DNA from: Deltaproteobacteria bacterium | GTDB taxonomy: Bacteria > Desulfobacterota > Syntrophorhabdia > Syntrophorhabdales > Syntrophorhabdaceae | DNA length: 64,000 bases | Assembly (NCBI GenBank): GCA_022711595.1 | Contig: JAKLET010000012.1 | Location: 36,813 to 100,812 of the forward strand | Direction of reading: 5' to 3' | Part shown: one piece after another, positions 51,733 through 61,292 of the stretch | Layout of the letters: every line of letters starts with the position of its first letter | How positions within the stretch are numbered: position 1 is the first letter of the stretch | Notes under the pieces: generated by a model | Told to the model about the DNA's origin: nothing | The model's database searches: none | The model's input: the letters and a program-made list of their open reading frames with translations, nothing else | Made by a program: the position numbers and the translations under genes

Positions 51733-52902
51733 TTAAAGCTTGAAAGACTTGAGCCTTTTGATCGCTTCGGCGATCTTCTCCTCGCCGATCGTGATGGAGA
51801 TCCTGAAGTACCCTTCACCTTCGTCGCCGAAACCGCTTCCCGGCGTGACGACGATGCCTGTCTCTTCAATGAGCTTTTCACAGAAATCGGAAGATGTGAG
51901 CCCCCCCGGTACCTTTGCCCAGATATAATAGGTGGCCCTGGGTTTTTGAACCTTGATGCCGAAGGCGGAACTGAAACCCTCGACGATCATGTCCCGTCTC
52001 TTTTCGAGTCGCTTGTTGAGCTCGGCAACAGACGACTGATCTCCCGCCATCGCCTCTATACCGGCGTACTGGATCGCCTGAAATGCGCCGGAATCGATGT
52101 TCGTCTTCAGCTTGCCCAGGTTGTATATGGCCTGCGCGTTACCGACGGCAAAACCGATCCGCCAGCCCGTCATGCAGTATGTCTTTGACAGCGAGTGGAA
52201 TTCAACGCAGTGTTCCTTGCCCCTGTCAAATTCAAGGATACTTTTCGGCCTGTATCCCTCATATGCTATCTCGCTGTATGCCGCGTCGTGGCAGACGAGG
52301 ATGTCGTATCGTTTTGCCATCTCCAGCGTCTTAATATAGAAACTGTCGTCGGCGCAGGCGCCGGTAGGATTGTTGGGATAGTTGATAAAAAGGATCTTGG
52401 TTTTTTTGAGGACCTCTTCAGGAATGTCTTCGTATTTAGGGAGGAAACCGTTCTCTTCCTTGAGGGGCATTATGTAAGGGGTTGCCCCGGCGAACATCGT
52501 GGCGATCCTGTAAACGGGGTATCCCGGAGACGGGACAAGGACCACGTCCCCGGCCTGTGCGTAGGCCCAGGGCATATGGGCAATGCCTTCCTTGGAACCG
52601 ATGAGCGTCACCGCTTCGGTCGCAGCGTCAAGATCAACATTGAAGCGCCTTTTATACCATGCCGCGGCGGCCTGCCTGAATTCAGGCATTCCTTCGTAGC
52701 TCGGGTAGCGGTGGTTTTTCGGATCATCGATCGCCTCTTTCATCTTTGCGATGATATTGGCTGGGGTCGGGATATCGGGGTCGCCGATCCCGAAGTCGAC
52801 AAGGTCCATCCCTTTTTTCCTGACCTCTTCCTTTTTCTTATCGATGCGGGCGAAAAGATATGGGGGGATCAGTTCGATCCTGGATGCTGGTTTTGTTGGC
52901 AT
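51733..52902 (-). CDS. dapL: LL-diaminopimelate aminotransferase DapL
   Basis: About 389 aa from ATG 52902 (AAGGAG upstream); the frame open to 53586 is only the antisense of the next gene. A class I aminotransferase with Lys240 (SLSKTYCMTGWR) for PLP, NYPNNPTG at 174-181, and the DapL-type start RIELIPPYLFARIDKKK. It makes LL-diaminopimelate directly from tetrahydrodipicolinate for lysine and peptidoglycan, skipping acyl intermediates. A near relative (alanine or MalY-type aminotransferase) is less likely given the N-terminus. Confidence 0.88.
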   Translation of the reverse strand: MPTKPASRIELIPPYLFARIDKKKEEVRKKGMDLVDFGIGDPDIPTPANIIAKMKEAIDDPKNHRYPSYEGMPEFRQAAAAWYKRRFNVDLDAATEAVTLIGSKEGIAHMPWAYAQAGDVVLVPSPGYPVYRIATMFAGATPYIMPLKEENGFLPKYEDIPEEVLKKTKILFINYPNNPTGACADDSFYIKTLEMAKRYDILVCHDAAYSEIAYEGYRPKSILEFDRGKEHCVEFHSLSKTYCMTGWRIGFAVGNAQAIYNLGKLKTNIDSGAFQAIQYAGIEAMAGDQSSVAELNKRLEKRRDMIVEGFSSAFGIKVQKPRATYYIWAKVPGGLTSSDFCEKLIEETGIVVTPGSGFGDEGEGYFRISITIGEEKIAEAIKRLKSFKL

Positions 52903-53097
52903 TGCGGTTGCTCCTTCAAGTTGATAACGGCCGGTAAAAGGTTCCGGTGCCTTGTTTTCCGTATCAGTACCGCCGGATTTGATAGTTACAACATGTTCGC
53001 GGGTAAAATGTAAAGTCTTTTTTGGACATGGTGTTTTACCTGCCGAAGAGGCGAATTTATTTGAAAAGGTTTTTCCTGATGTGTAAAAATAGACGAT

Positions 53098-53550
53098 ATG
53101 AAAAGGGTTTGGGAGGGATTGCCCGCTGATTTTCCCGTCACCGAGCGGCCCTATGAGGATGTGGCGCAAGCCATGGGGATGAGCGCCGGGGAGTTGATGG
53201 AGGGTCTTGCGGCCCTGAAGGAAAGCGGTCATATCAGGAGGATCGCCGCGGCGCTCTCGCATCGCGCCGTTTCCTATGAAGGCAACGCCATGGTGGTGTG
53301 GCGCGTGGATGAAGACATCATGGAAAAGACGGGACGCGTCATGGCCCTGTTTCCTGAAGTGAGCCACTGCTATGAACGCTCCACCGGCGGATACTGGCCC
53401 TACAATCTCTACACCATGGTCCACGGCAGAACGAAACAGGAGTGCCTGGAAACCATCGGCCGGATGGCATTGCGCTCGGGCATAGACGATTATCGTGTGC
53501 TTTTCAGCATCAGGGAGTTTAAAAAAACGTCTTTTACGGTACGAAAATGA
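53098..53550 (+). CDS. siroheme decarboxylase subunit (AhbA/AhbB-like)
   Basis: A 150-aa protein with a Lrp/AsnC-like helix-turn-helix part and a RAM-like domain. SHCYERSTGGYWPYNLYTMVHG is split here as SHCYERS and WPYNLYTMVHG, the pattern of the siroheme decarboxylases that turn siroheme into didecarboxysiroheme in the alternative haem pathway of sulfate reducers and archaea. The next gene, hemL, makes the tetrapyrrole precursor, which supports this. Only one of the two usual subunits is here. A plain Lrp regulator is the alternative. Confidence 0.82.
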   Translation: MKRVWEGLPADFPVTERPYEDVAQAMGMSAGELMEGLAALKESGHIRRIAAALSHRAVSYEGNAMVVWRVDEDIMEKTGRVMALFPEVSHCYERSTGGYWPYNLYTMVHGRTKQECLETIGRMALRSGIDDYRVLFSIREFKKTSFTVRK

Positions 53551-54842
53551 AGAAGGAAAACTCAGACAGACATTTTGAAGAAGCAAAGCGCTGCATACCG
53601 GGTGGAGTGAACAGTCCCGTCAGGGCATTTCTTTCCGTCCATGACCGGCCCTTTTACGTGAAAAGGGCGAAAGGCTCATACCTCTATGACGCCGACGGCA
53701 ACACCTTTCTTGATTACGTGGCGTCCTGGGGGGCGATCATTCTCGGCCATGCCGATGAAGGCCTGATCGCTGCGGTGACCGGCGCGCTCCATGAAGGAAC
53801 GAGTTACGGCGCCTGCCATCCCTACGAGATAGAACTTGCGCGTCTCATTGTCGGGACATTCCCTTCCATGGAAAGCATGCGGCTCACCACTTCCGGGACG
53901 GAGGCGGCCATGAGCGCACTGCGCCTTGCCCGCGGGTGCACCGGAAAGAACGGCGTCATAAAGTTCCGGGGCTGTTACCACGGCCACGCGGACAGCCTTC
54001 TCGTAAAGGCAGGCTCGGGGCTTGCCACATTCGGCATCCCCGATAGTGCCGGGGTGCCCGCGGACCTTGCGAAGCACACCCGCGTTGCCGAATTCAACAA
54101 CCTTGACTCAGTTGCGGGCATCATGGATGAAAGCGACGATATCGCCTGTGTCATCATCGAACCCGTCATGGGAAACATGGGGGTCATCCTTCCCGAAGAA
54201 GGTTTCCTGAAAGGCCTCGAAAGCATGTGCAGGCAGCGGGGCATCCTGCTCATTTTCGACGAGGTCATCACGGGTTTTCGCGTTGCTTTCGGAGGTGCCC
54301 AGCACATCTACGGCATCGATCCCGACCTGACCTGTCTCGGCAAGATCATAGGCGGCGGGTTCCCCATAGGCGCCTTTGGCGGGAAGAAAAAGTTCATGGA
54401 CCGCCTCGCGCCGATTGGCGATGTCTACCAGGCAGGCACCCTGTCCGGCAACCCGGTGGCGGTCCGGGCAGGTCTTTACGTGCTTTCCTTCCTGAAAGAG
54501 AACGGACATGTCTACGACAGGATGCGGGAAACCGCCGGGAGGCTCGCGGATCAGGTCACCCGGATAGCCGCAAGGTACGGCGTTGCGTACCATATCAATT
54601 CGATGACGGGCATGTTCACAGGGTTCTTTTCAGACAGGGACGTTACCGGTTACGAGGCGGCCGCCGCGTCCGACAGGGGTCTGTATGAAAGATTCTTCAA
54701 GGGCATGCTGGAGGAAGGGATATTTTTCGCCCCGAGCCAGTTCGAGGCCTCGTTCATTACCCTCACATCGGGCGATGCCGAAATACAAAAGACAATAAAT
54801 GCCTGCGAGAAGGTGTTCAGGGACCTCGGTACGGCTCAATAA
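53547..54842 (+). CDS. hemL: glutamate-1-semialdehyde aminotransferase HemL
   Basis: A 431-aa class III PLP enzyme that makes 5-aminolevulinate, the precursor of haem, siroheme and cobalamin. Lys266 (CLGKIIGGG) binds PLP; IPGGVNSPVRAF, TTSGTEA and FDEVITGFR are typical. The ATG overlaps the stop of the decarboxylase gene. The many c-type cytochromes in the window need this supply. Length is normal. Confidence 0.95.
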   Translation: MKKENSDRHFEEAKRCIPGGVNSPVRAFLSVHDRPFYVKRAKGSYLYDADGNTFLDYVASWGAIILGHADEGLIAAVTGALHEGTSYGACHPYEIELARLIVGTFPSMESMRLTTSGTEAAMSALRLARGCTGKNGVIKFRGCYHGHADSLLVKAGSGLATFGIPDSAGVPADLAKHTRVAEFNNLDSVAGIMDESDDIACVIIEPVMGNMGVILPEEGFLKGLESMCRQRGILLIFDEVITGFRVAFGGAQHIYGIDPDLTCLGKIIGGGFPIGAFGGKKKFMDRLAPIGDVYQAGTLSGNPVAVRAGLYVLSFLKENGHVYDRMRETAGRLADQVTRIAARYGVAYHINSMTGMFTGFFSDRDVTGYEAAAASDRGLYERFFKGMLEEGIFFAPSQFEASFITLTSGDAEIQKTINACEKVFRDLGTAQ

Positions 54843-54854
54843 AGGAGACAGCAA

Positions 54855-55973
54855 ATGACCAACTCCCCGCGGGCGGTCGCGTATATCGATCTTCACGCGC
54901 TTGAAAACAATTACCGGTCCATCAGGCAGCGCCTTGGCGCCGGTGTCAGGCTCCTTGGCGTGGTCAAGGCCGATGCGTACGGTCATGGGGCCCGCGAGAT
55001 ATCGGAGAAGCTCAGGGCCCTTGGCATCGATTACCTGGGTGTGGCAACCGTGGACGAAGGCATGGACCTGCGTAAAAACGGGATAGCCGGGCCTCTTCTC
55101 ATAATGAGCGGCATCTTTTCCTGGGACGAGCTGGAACCGGTCCTGCGTTACGGCCTGACCCCCGTTATCTATGATGAAGAGGTCTTGAAGAGGGTCGTCT
55201 CCGGGGCGGCCGGTCTTGGCAGGCCGCTGAAGGTTCACATAAAATTCGATACCGGAATGGGCCGGCTCGGTCTTGACCCGTCACGGGCCCGCGAGATCGC
55301 CGGACTTTTAAAGGCGGCCTCCGCGGTGGAAATTGAAGGGCTCATGAGCCATTTTTCTGCATCAGAGGTGAAAGACGAGTACGGCAACGAACAGGTGAGA
55401 AAGTTCATGGAGGTCATCGGCGCTTTCAAGGATGCCGGCATAGAGCCGCCGTGCATACACATGGGCAACAGCGGTGCCGTGGTGAACTATCCGGAGGCCC
55501 ACTTTAACATGGTCAGGACGGGCATAAGCCTCTACGGCTCCCATCCGTCACCCGGGATCGAAGAGAAGCTCCCCTTGAGGCAGGTCATGAAGGTTGTCGC
55601 CCGCATCGCCCTTGTCCGGGAGTTTCCCCCGGGCGTGGCGTTGAGCTATGGGAGGACATACGTGACCGATAAGCAGGCCAGGATAGCCTATATACCGGTG
55701 GGGTATTCCGACGGGTATCCAAGGTCGCTTTCAAACAAGGGTTTGGTCTTGATAAAGGGCAGGAAATGCAGTATTGTTGGAAGGGTTTGCATGGACTGGA
55801 TACTTGCCGATGTGACAGACCTCAGCGGAGTTAAAAGCGGTGATGAGGCGATACTGCTCGGCGAGGGTGAAGGCTCGCGCATAAGTGCCAACGATATGGC
55901 ACAGAGAGCGGGGATGATCCCTTATGAGATCCTGTGCAGGATATCCAGGAGGATTGTGAGGGTCTATGTTTAA
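54855..55973 (+). CDS. alr: alanine racemase
   Basis: A 372-aa PLP racemase that supplies D-alanine for peptidoglycan. Lys38 in VVKADAYGHG binds PLP; ALSYGRTYVT near residue 260 contains the catalytic Tyr of the second base. GRVCMDW, VKSGDEAILLGE and IPYEILCRISRR are C-terminal family blocks. It begins 13 bases after hemL and overlaps mlaE by 8 bases. Confidence 0.95.
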   Translation: MTNSPRAVAYIDLHALENNYRSIRQRLGAGVRLLGVVKADAYGHGAREISEKLRALGIDYLGVATVDEGMDLRKNGIAGPLLIMSGIFSWDELEPVLRYGLTPVIYDEEVLKRVVSGAAGLGRPLKVHIKFDTGMGRLGLDPSRAREIAGLLKAASAVEIEGLMSHFSASEVKDEYGNEQVRKFMEVIGAFKDAGIEPPCIHMGNSGAVVNYPEAHFNMVRTGISLYGSHPSPGIEEKLPLRQVMKVVARIALVREFPPGVALSYGRTYVTDKQARIAYIPVGYSDGYPRSLSNKGLVLIKGRKCSIVGRVCMDWILADVTDLSGVKSGDEAILLGEGEGSRISANDMAQRAGMIPYEILCRISRRIVRVYV

Positions 55974-56739
55974 GGATTTTTTGGAAGGCATTGCCCGATC
56001 GGTCCGAAACGGCCTTAAAGCGCTGGGTTCCGTCAGCACTTTTTTTGTGCAGTGTCTTTACCAGAGCGTGAGGCGGCCCTTCAAGGTGAACTACATTTTC
56101 AAACAGATGGAATTCATCGGTGTCAACTCCCTGCTCGTTGTCGCCATCACGGGCACCTTCACCGGCATGGTGCTGGCGCTGCAGTCCTCATACGGTTTCA
56201 AGAAGTTCGGCGCCGAAGGCATGGTGGGGGCCATCGTCGCCCTCAGTATGACCCGCGAACTCGGGCCCGTCCTCACGAGCCTGATGGTTACAGGGCGCGC
56301 CGGGTCGGCCATGACCGCGGAGCTCGGCAGCATGAGAGTGACGGAACAGATCGATGCCATCACTGTGATGGCCCTTAATCCCATCAAGTACCTCGTTGCT
56401 CCGCGGGTGATCGCGTCCTTTCTTATGCTCCCGGTTCTGACGGCCATCTCGAACTTCGTGGGGATCATCGGCGGATACCTCGTGGGCGTCAAGCTGCTTG
56501 GCATCAACGAAGGTGCATTTGTCAACAAGATGGAGAAGATACTGGGCCTGGAGGACATTTACAACGGTCTTATCAAGGCGGCTTTTTTCGGTATTATCAT
56601 GAGTGTTATATGCTGCTACAAGGGATTCAATACGAAAGGAGGGGCTGAGGGGGTTGGAAGGGCGACGACAGAGGCCGTTGTGGCGTCGTGCCTGACCATT
56701 CTTGTTTCCGATTATGTGCTTACCTCCCTCATGTTCTGA
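55966..56739 (+). CDS. mlaE: MlaE-family lipid ABC transporter permease
   Basis: A 257-aa permease of the MlaE family (about five helices). The block MTRELGPVLTSLMVTGRAGSA, seen as RELGPVLTSL and GRAGSAMTAELG, is diagnostic. It moves phospholipids between inner and outer membrane with MlaF and MlaD in Gram-negative cells. The overlap with alr and tight spacing to mlaF show one operon. Confidence 0.95.
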   Translation: MFKDFLEGIARSVRNGLKALGSVSTFFVQCLYQSVRRPFKVNYIFKQMEFIGVNSLLVVAITGTFTGMVLALQSSYGFKKFGAEGMVGAIVALSMTRELGPVLTSLMVTGRAGSAMTAELGSMRVTEQIDAITVMALNPIKYLVAPRVIASFLMLPVLTAISNFVGIIGGYLVGVKLLGINEGAFVNKMEKILGLEDIYNGLIKAAFFGIIMSVICCYKGFNTKGGAEGVGRATTEAVVASCLTILVSDYVLTSLMF

Positions 56740-56740
56740 T

Positions 56741-57499
56741 ATGGACAACATCGCTGTCAGGATAAACGGCCTTTTCAAGAGTTTCGGGGACCAGACGGTG
56801 CTCGACGGGATCGACCTTGAGGTCGAAACGGGGAAGATCACCGTTATCATCGGCAAGAGCGGCGGCGGCAAGAGCGTACTGCTCAAGCATATCATCGGCC
56901 TGCTGAAGCCCGACGCCGGTGAGATATGGGTGGAAGGGACGGAGATCACGGGCCTTAAAGAACACAGCCTTAACGAGGTCAGAAAGAAGTTCGGCATGCT
57001 TTTCCAGGAAGCGGCGCTTTTTGACTCCATGAACGTTTATGAAAATGTTGCCTTTCCGCTGCGGGAACATACACACTATCCGGAGAGGGAGATAGACCGG
57101 ATGGTGGAAGAGAGGTTGAGGCAGGTCGGTCTGCTGGGATTTGCCGGGAAGATGCCCTCTGAACTTTCCGGCGGAATGAGAAAGAGAGTGGGGCTTGCCA
57201 GGGCGCTTGTGCTCGATCCCGATATCATCCTTTTCGATGAGCCAACGAGCGCCCTTGATCCGATCATCTCGCTGACGATCCTCGACCTCATCAAGGAGAC
57301 CCAGACGCGGCTGAGAAAGACATACATAGTTATCAGCCACGATATCCTCGGCATGTTCAGGATCGCTGACAAGGTGGCCATGCTCTATGACGGAAAGATA
57401 ATAGAGAGCGGCACTCCGTTCGAGATACGCAAAAGCACCAGGGAAGAGACACAGGAGTTTTTGAGAGCGACAAAAATACCAGGCTTCACAGGAGGTTAG
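56741..57499 (+). CDS. mlaF: MlaF-family lipid ABC transporter ATPase
   Basis: About 252 aa from ATG 56741, one base after the mlaE stop; the longer frame overlaps mlaE. Walker A GKSGGGKSV, signature LSGGMRKR, Walker B IILFDEPTSALDP and the switch His in VISHD are all intact. It powers the MlaEFD complex from the cytoplasmic side. Followed 2 bases later by mlaD. Confidence 0.95.
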   Translation: MDNIAVRINGLFKSFGDQTVLDGIDLEVETGKITVIIGKSGGGKSVLLKHIIGLLKPDAGEIWVEGTEITGLKEHSLNEVRKKFGMLFQEAALFDSMNVYENVAFPLREHTHYPEREIDRMVEERLRQVGLLGFAGKMPSELSGGMRKRVGLARALVLDPDIILFDEPTSALDPIISLTILDLIKETQTRLRKTYIVISHDILGMFRIADKVAMLYDGKIIESGTPFEIRKSTREETQEFLRATKIPGFTGG

Positions 57500-57501
57500 C
57501 C

Positions 57502-58485
57502 ATGAAAGATAAACGGGTATCCACGGAGCTGAAGGTGGGCATTCTCGTGCTGGCCGCCATTCTGGTCCTTTTCTACATGTCTTTCAGGATCGGGAAGTTC
57601 GGCGCGTTTCACGAACCTGGATATGATCTGTACGTGACCCTCCAGAACGCGGGCGGTATTGACCCGCGCACACCGATCCAGATCGCCGGCGTGGAGGTCG
57701 GCAGGGTTCGCAATATCAAGCTCGAGGGATACAAGGCGCTGGTGACGCTCAATGTCAGGAAGGGGGTCCAGGTCCCCGTGGACAGCAAGGTGACCGTCAA
57801 GAACCAGGGCATACTCGGCGACAAGTTCATAGAGATCATCCCCGGCGAAGCGAAGCAGTTCCTCGCGAGGGGAGAGAGGATAAATGACGTGGTGATGCCG
57901 CCTGACCTCAACGAGGTCTTTGCCGAGGTCGGTGTCGCCGCAAAGAACTTCGGTGAGACCATCGGCGAATTCAAGGGGCTGATCGGCGAAGAGGAGAAGA
58001 AGAACATAAAAAAGAGCCTCGCCAATATCGAGTCCGCGAGCGGGGACTTTAAAAAGCTTGTGTCAGACAACAAAAAGGGCATTACCCGTTTTGTCTCCAA
58101 CATGGATAAGATCTCCAGCGATATAGAGAAGGGCAAGGGCACCATCGGGAAGCTTGTCAAGGATGACAGCCTCTACAATGACGCGAAGGATACCGTTGCC
58201 TCCCTGAAAACGATTTCGAAGGACATAGAACAGGGCAAGGGCACCCTCGGCAAGCTCGCGAAGGATGACGCGCTCTATGACGAGGCCAAGACCGCCGTTG
58301 CCAACATAAAGGAGATCACCGACGGCATCAAGAAAGGCGAGGGAACGCTTGGGAAACTGGCCAAAGATGACAGTCTTTACAATGAGACGGAAAAGGCGAT
58401 GAAAAAGGTCCAGAAAGGCGCTGAGGGCCTGCAGGAGATGACGCCCGTTACGGTCCTGGGAACGATATTCAGCGTTTTCTTTTAA
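57502..58485 (+). CDS. mlaD: MlaD-family MCE lipid-binding protein with repeat tail
   Basis: A 327-aa protein: membrane anchor (VGILVLAAILVLFYMSF), one MCE domain (about 37-115, with AGVEVGRVRNIKL), then a helical tail. The tail includes three 34-residue repeats from about residue 210 (GKGTIGKLVKDDSLY, GKGTLGKLAKDDALY, GEGTLGKLAKDDSLY). MCE rings form the periplasmic lipid channel on MlaE. The tail is longer than in Escherichia coli MlaD and may bridge the periplasm. Confidence 0.93.
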   Translation: MKDKRVSTELKVGILVLAAILVLFYMSFRIGKFGAFHEPGYDLYVTLQNAGGIDPRTPIQIAGVEVGRVRNIKLEGYKALVTLNVRKGVQVPVDSKVTVKNQGILGDKFIEIIPGEAKQFLARGERINDVVMPPDLNEVFAEVGVAAKNFGETIGEFKGLIGEEEKKNIKKSLANIESASGDFKKLVSDNKKGITRFVSNMDKISSDIEKGKGTIGKLVKDDSLYNDAKDTVASLKTISKDIEQGKGTLGKLAKDDALYDEAKTAVANIKEITDGIKKGEGTLGKLAKDDSLYNETEKAMKKVQKGAEGLQEMTPVTVLGTIFSVFF

Positions 58486-59879
58486 TGTGCAGGCTTTTTT
58501 TTATAGTTCTTTTTGTTCTGGCGCCATGCAGCCTTTTTGCCTTCTGGCCGCTTTCGTGGGAACTGGGGAAGGAAAAGAGGTTCATCGGCCCTCTCGTTTC
58601 TTATGACGAGAAGAACAACGAGCGTCATATTGTTTTCCGGCCCCTTCTGAGCTCCTATGATTCGGAGGAGGGGGGCACCGTGGAGTATCTTTATCCGCTG
58701 GGCAAGGTGACACCCGAGAAGTCCTATTTCATCCCCATATACAAGTCGAACACATCCAGCGATGCCAGCGATACGGCATTTCTCCTTTTCTTCTTCGGCA
58801 CGTCGCCCGAAGGCAGCTACGGCGGTTTTTTCCCCCTTGCCGGCACGTTGAAAAAGCGTTTTACCAGGGACGAAATGGGTTTCTTCCTCTGGCCTCTCTT
58901 CAGTTACACAAAGAACGAAGGAGCAACGAAGACGAACATCGCCTGGCCTTTTTTTTCAATATACAGCGGAGCTGAAGAGGGTTTCAAGGCCTGGCCGCTC
59001 TATGGGACAAGACAAAGGCCCGGCGTCAGGCACTCGCAGTTCTTCCTCTGGCCGCTGGGTTTCAAGGAAGAGAAGAACCTCGACACCGACAATCCCATCG
59101 ACACGTTCTACTTCCTGCCTTTCTACTTGAGTTCGGTATCGCGGCTGCATGAGACCAGAAGCGTCTTCTATCCGTTTTTCACCTACCGGCGCACCCAGGA
59201 CAAGGAGGAATGGAACCACCCATGGCCCTTTTTCTCGACGTCGACGGGCCCGGAGACGAAGGGTTTCACCTTTTTCCCTTTTTATTCGGAAGAGAAGTTC
59301 GGCAGGGACAGGAAATTCTATTTTCTCTGGCCCATCTACTCCGAGAAGGAATGGTATTTCAAGGAAGAGCGGTACTCCCGGAAGAGCGTCCTCATCATCA
59401 ACCGGTACATAGAAGAGGAGAACGCCACGTTCTTCAACATCTGGCCGTTCTTTGAATACAGGGAGAAAGAGGGGGATTATCTGTTCCTGTTCCCTTCGGT
59501 CCTCCCGTTTCGGGACCGCGGGTTCGACCGGATAGTCAAGCCGCTGATTACCATCTACGAACAGCGCAGGGAACAGGGTGTGCTTACGTCGAACTTTCTC
59601 TACGGTTTCTATACCAGGGAAGAGCAGGGCGAGAACTGGAGGATGCGCTTTGCTTTTTTGCTCGAGCTTTCCCACCAGGACGGAGAGCCCGGTTTTGAGA
59701 TCTTAAGCGGTTTCTTCGGCATAGACGGTAAAAGGGTCAAGGTGCTCTACATACCCTTTGACCGGCCGGCCGATCCCCCCGCAGCTGCTCCTGCCCACGC
59801 CGAAACCCATCCAGCCGATCGCACAGAGGACGGCCCCGCCCTGCAGCAACCTCCATCACCCGCAGCGGATAAAGAATAA
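58485..59879 (+). CDS. exported WP-rich repeat protein at the end of the mla operon
   Basis: A 464-aa protein with a signal peptide (residues about 3-20) that I cannot assign. Its mature part repeats aromatic turns such as LWPLFSY, AWPFFS, AWPLYG, LWPLGF, PWPFFS, FFPFYS, LWPIYS and IWPFFEY about every 25-35 residues, like an aromatic-girdled beta structure. The last 45 residues are a Pro/Ala-rich tail. Its start overlaps mlaD by one base, so it is cotranscribed with the lipid transporter. An outer-membrane or lipid-handling component is inferred. Confidence 0.8.
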   Translation: MCRLFFIVLFVLAPCSLFAFWPLSWELGKEKRFIGPLVSYDEKNNERHIVFRPLLSSYDSEEGGTVEYLYPLGKVTPEKSYFIPIYKSNTSSDASDTAFLLFFFGTSPEGSYGGFFPLAGTLKKRFTRDEMGFFLWPLFSYTKNEGATKTNIAWPFFSIYSGAEEGFKAWPLYGTRQRPGVRHSQFFLWPLGFKEEKNLDTDNPIDTFYFLPFYLSSVSRLHETRSVFYPFFTYRRTQDKEEWNHPWPFFSTSTGPETKGFTFFPFYSEEKFGRDRKFYFLWPIYSEKEWYFKEERYSRKSVLIINRYIEEENATFFNIWPFFEYREKEGDYLFLFPSVLPFRDRGFDRIVKPLITIYEQRREQGVLTSNFLYGFYTREEQGENWRMRFAFLLELSHQDGEPGFEILSGFFGIDGKRVKVLYIPFDRPADPPAAAPAHAETHPADRTEDGPALQQPPSPAADKE

Positions 59880-60007
59880 TATTTAAAAAAACGATGTCTC
59901 ACGCCCGTGAAAGTATGTAGACGGACACACGGGTGAACGAGCTTACGAGTAAAAAAAAGCAAGAAAACACCTTACGCCTTACGGTTTCATTCACACTTCA
60001 CGGTTCT

Positions 60008-61246
60008 TTATTCCGACATGTCGGGATACTGATGCATGATGTTGCGGATGACATCGAGGATGGAGAAGAAGGTGTCCAGCATCTCCGGGTCGAAGTGCTT
60101 TCCCCGCTCCTGGTCCATTGTATCGAGGACGCGTTGCTCATTCCAGGCCTCCTTGTAGGACCTGCCTGAGCTCAGCGCGTCGAAGACGTCCGCGATGGCC
60201 ACGATGCGGCCGAAAAGAGGGATCTCCTCCTGTCTCTTGCCGATGGCGCGGCCGCTTGGGTCATAAAAACCCGTGAGCGGTTCGGCCGAGATGCAGTCGA
60301 TATGGCCGGGGTAACCGTTGCCGTCCCAGCGTTCATGATGGTTGAGGGTGACGAGGAAGGCGGCTTTGTCGAAATCAGAGCGCTGATTGGAGAAAAGCCT
60401 TGCGCCGAGGTAGGTATGCTGTTTCATCACCTCGTATTCGTTGTTGTCGAGCTTCGCCGGTTTTTTGAGGATGAGGTCCGTGATAGCCACCTTGCCCACG
60501 TCGTGGAGCATGGCGGCCATTTTAAGAACGTCCCTGTCCTGCTCGATCTGTGTCCTGTCTATGGATCTGGCCAGCGCCCATGCTTCGTATAGCTCCACGG
60601 CATACGACGAGACCCTGTTTACGTGGGCCCCTGTCTCCATTGGGTCTCTGAGCTCCGCCATCTTGATCATGCGCAGGATGATGTCGCGTGTCATCATGGC
60701 GCGCTCAATGGCGATGGCGGCATTGTTGGCAAAATGCATGATGAAAGGTTCATCCTCCGTCAGGAAGGCGACGTTCTCATCGCCGGGATTCTTGGCGTTG
60801 ATAAGCTGGAGCACACCGACCACCTCCCCGGTGTGGGTCTTGAGCGGAAAGCAAAGGACGGAGCCGGTCTTGTACCCGGAGAGCTTGTCGTATGAAGGGT
60901 CAAAGGAAAAGGGCACATCATTGCCCAGGCTGTATACGTCCTTGATATTGAGGACCTTTCCCGTATTCGCCACGTAGCCCGAGATCGAATGATTATTGAT
61001 CGGGATCTTGAACGTCGAATAGATGAGCTTTTTCCCGGGCGGGAGTTTTTTCTGCAGAGTGTCGTTCTGGGTGTAACGGAAGAGGAGCGTGTTGTCTTCC
61101 TTGATGTAGATCGACCCTGCGTCGGCGTTCGTCAGGTGGCGCGCCTTGGTGAGGATGCGCTCGAGAAGGATATCGATGTCCCTGGTCTGGACCACTTCGA
61201 GGCCGACGTTGAGGACTTCCTGGAATTTTTTCTTTTCGTCGATCAT
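60008..61246 (-). CDS. GAF-HD-GYP cyclic-di-GMP phosphodiesterase
   Basis: A 412-aa signalling protein: N-terminal GAF domain (about 20-185), then HD-GYP (about 195-400) with LHDVGK, the HH metal site in LNHHERWDGNGYPG, and IVAIADVFDAL. All listed metal ligands look present, so it should open cyclic-di-GMP. No receiver or membrane domain. It opposes the diguanylate cyclase at 49275-50192 in function, but the two are not linked. The 59880-60007 gap has short direct repeats only. Confidence 0.92.
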   Translation of the reverse strand: MIDEKKKFQEVLNVGLEVVQTRDIDILLERILTKARHLTNADAGSIYIKEDNTLLFRYTQNDTLQKKLPPGKKLIYSTFKIPINNHSISGYVANTGKVLNIKDVYSLGNDVPFSFDPSYDKLSGYKTGSVLCFPLKTHTGEVVGVLQLINAKNPGDENVAFLTEDEPFIMHFANNAAIAIERAMMTRDIILRMIKMAELRDPMETGAHVNRVSSYAVELYEAWALARSIDRTQIEQDRDVLKMAAMLHDVGKVAITDLILKKPAKLDNNEYEVMKQHTYLGARLFSNQRSDFDKAAFLVTLNHHERWDGNGYPGHIDCISAEPLTGFYDPSGRAIGKRQEEIPLFGRIVAIADVFDALSSGRSYKEAWNEQRVLDTMDQERGKHFDPEMLDTFFSILDVIRNIMHQYPDMSE

Positions 61247-61292
61247 AAACTATATAATCGGTATTTGTGACATATAAATAAGGAAAAGGCGC

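Noticed and set aside
52903..53586. 228-codon N-terminal extension of dapL
   Set aside because: It is antisense to the siroheme-decarboxylase-like gene. The ATG at 52902 has a good ribosome site and the standard DapL N-terminus.
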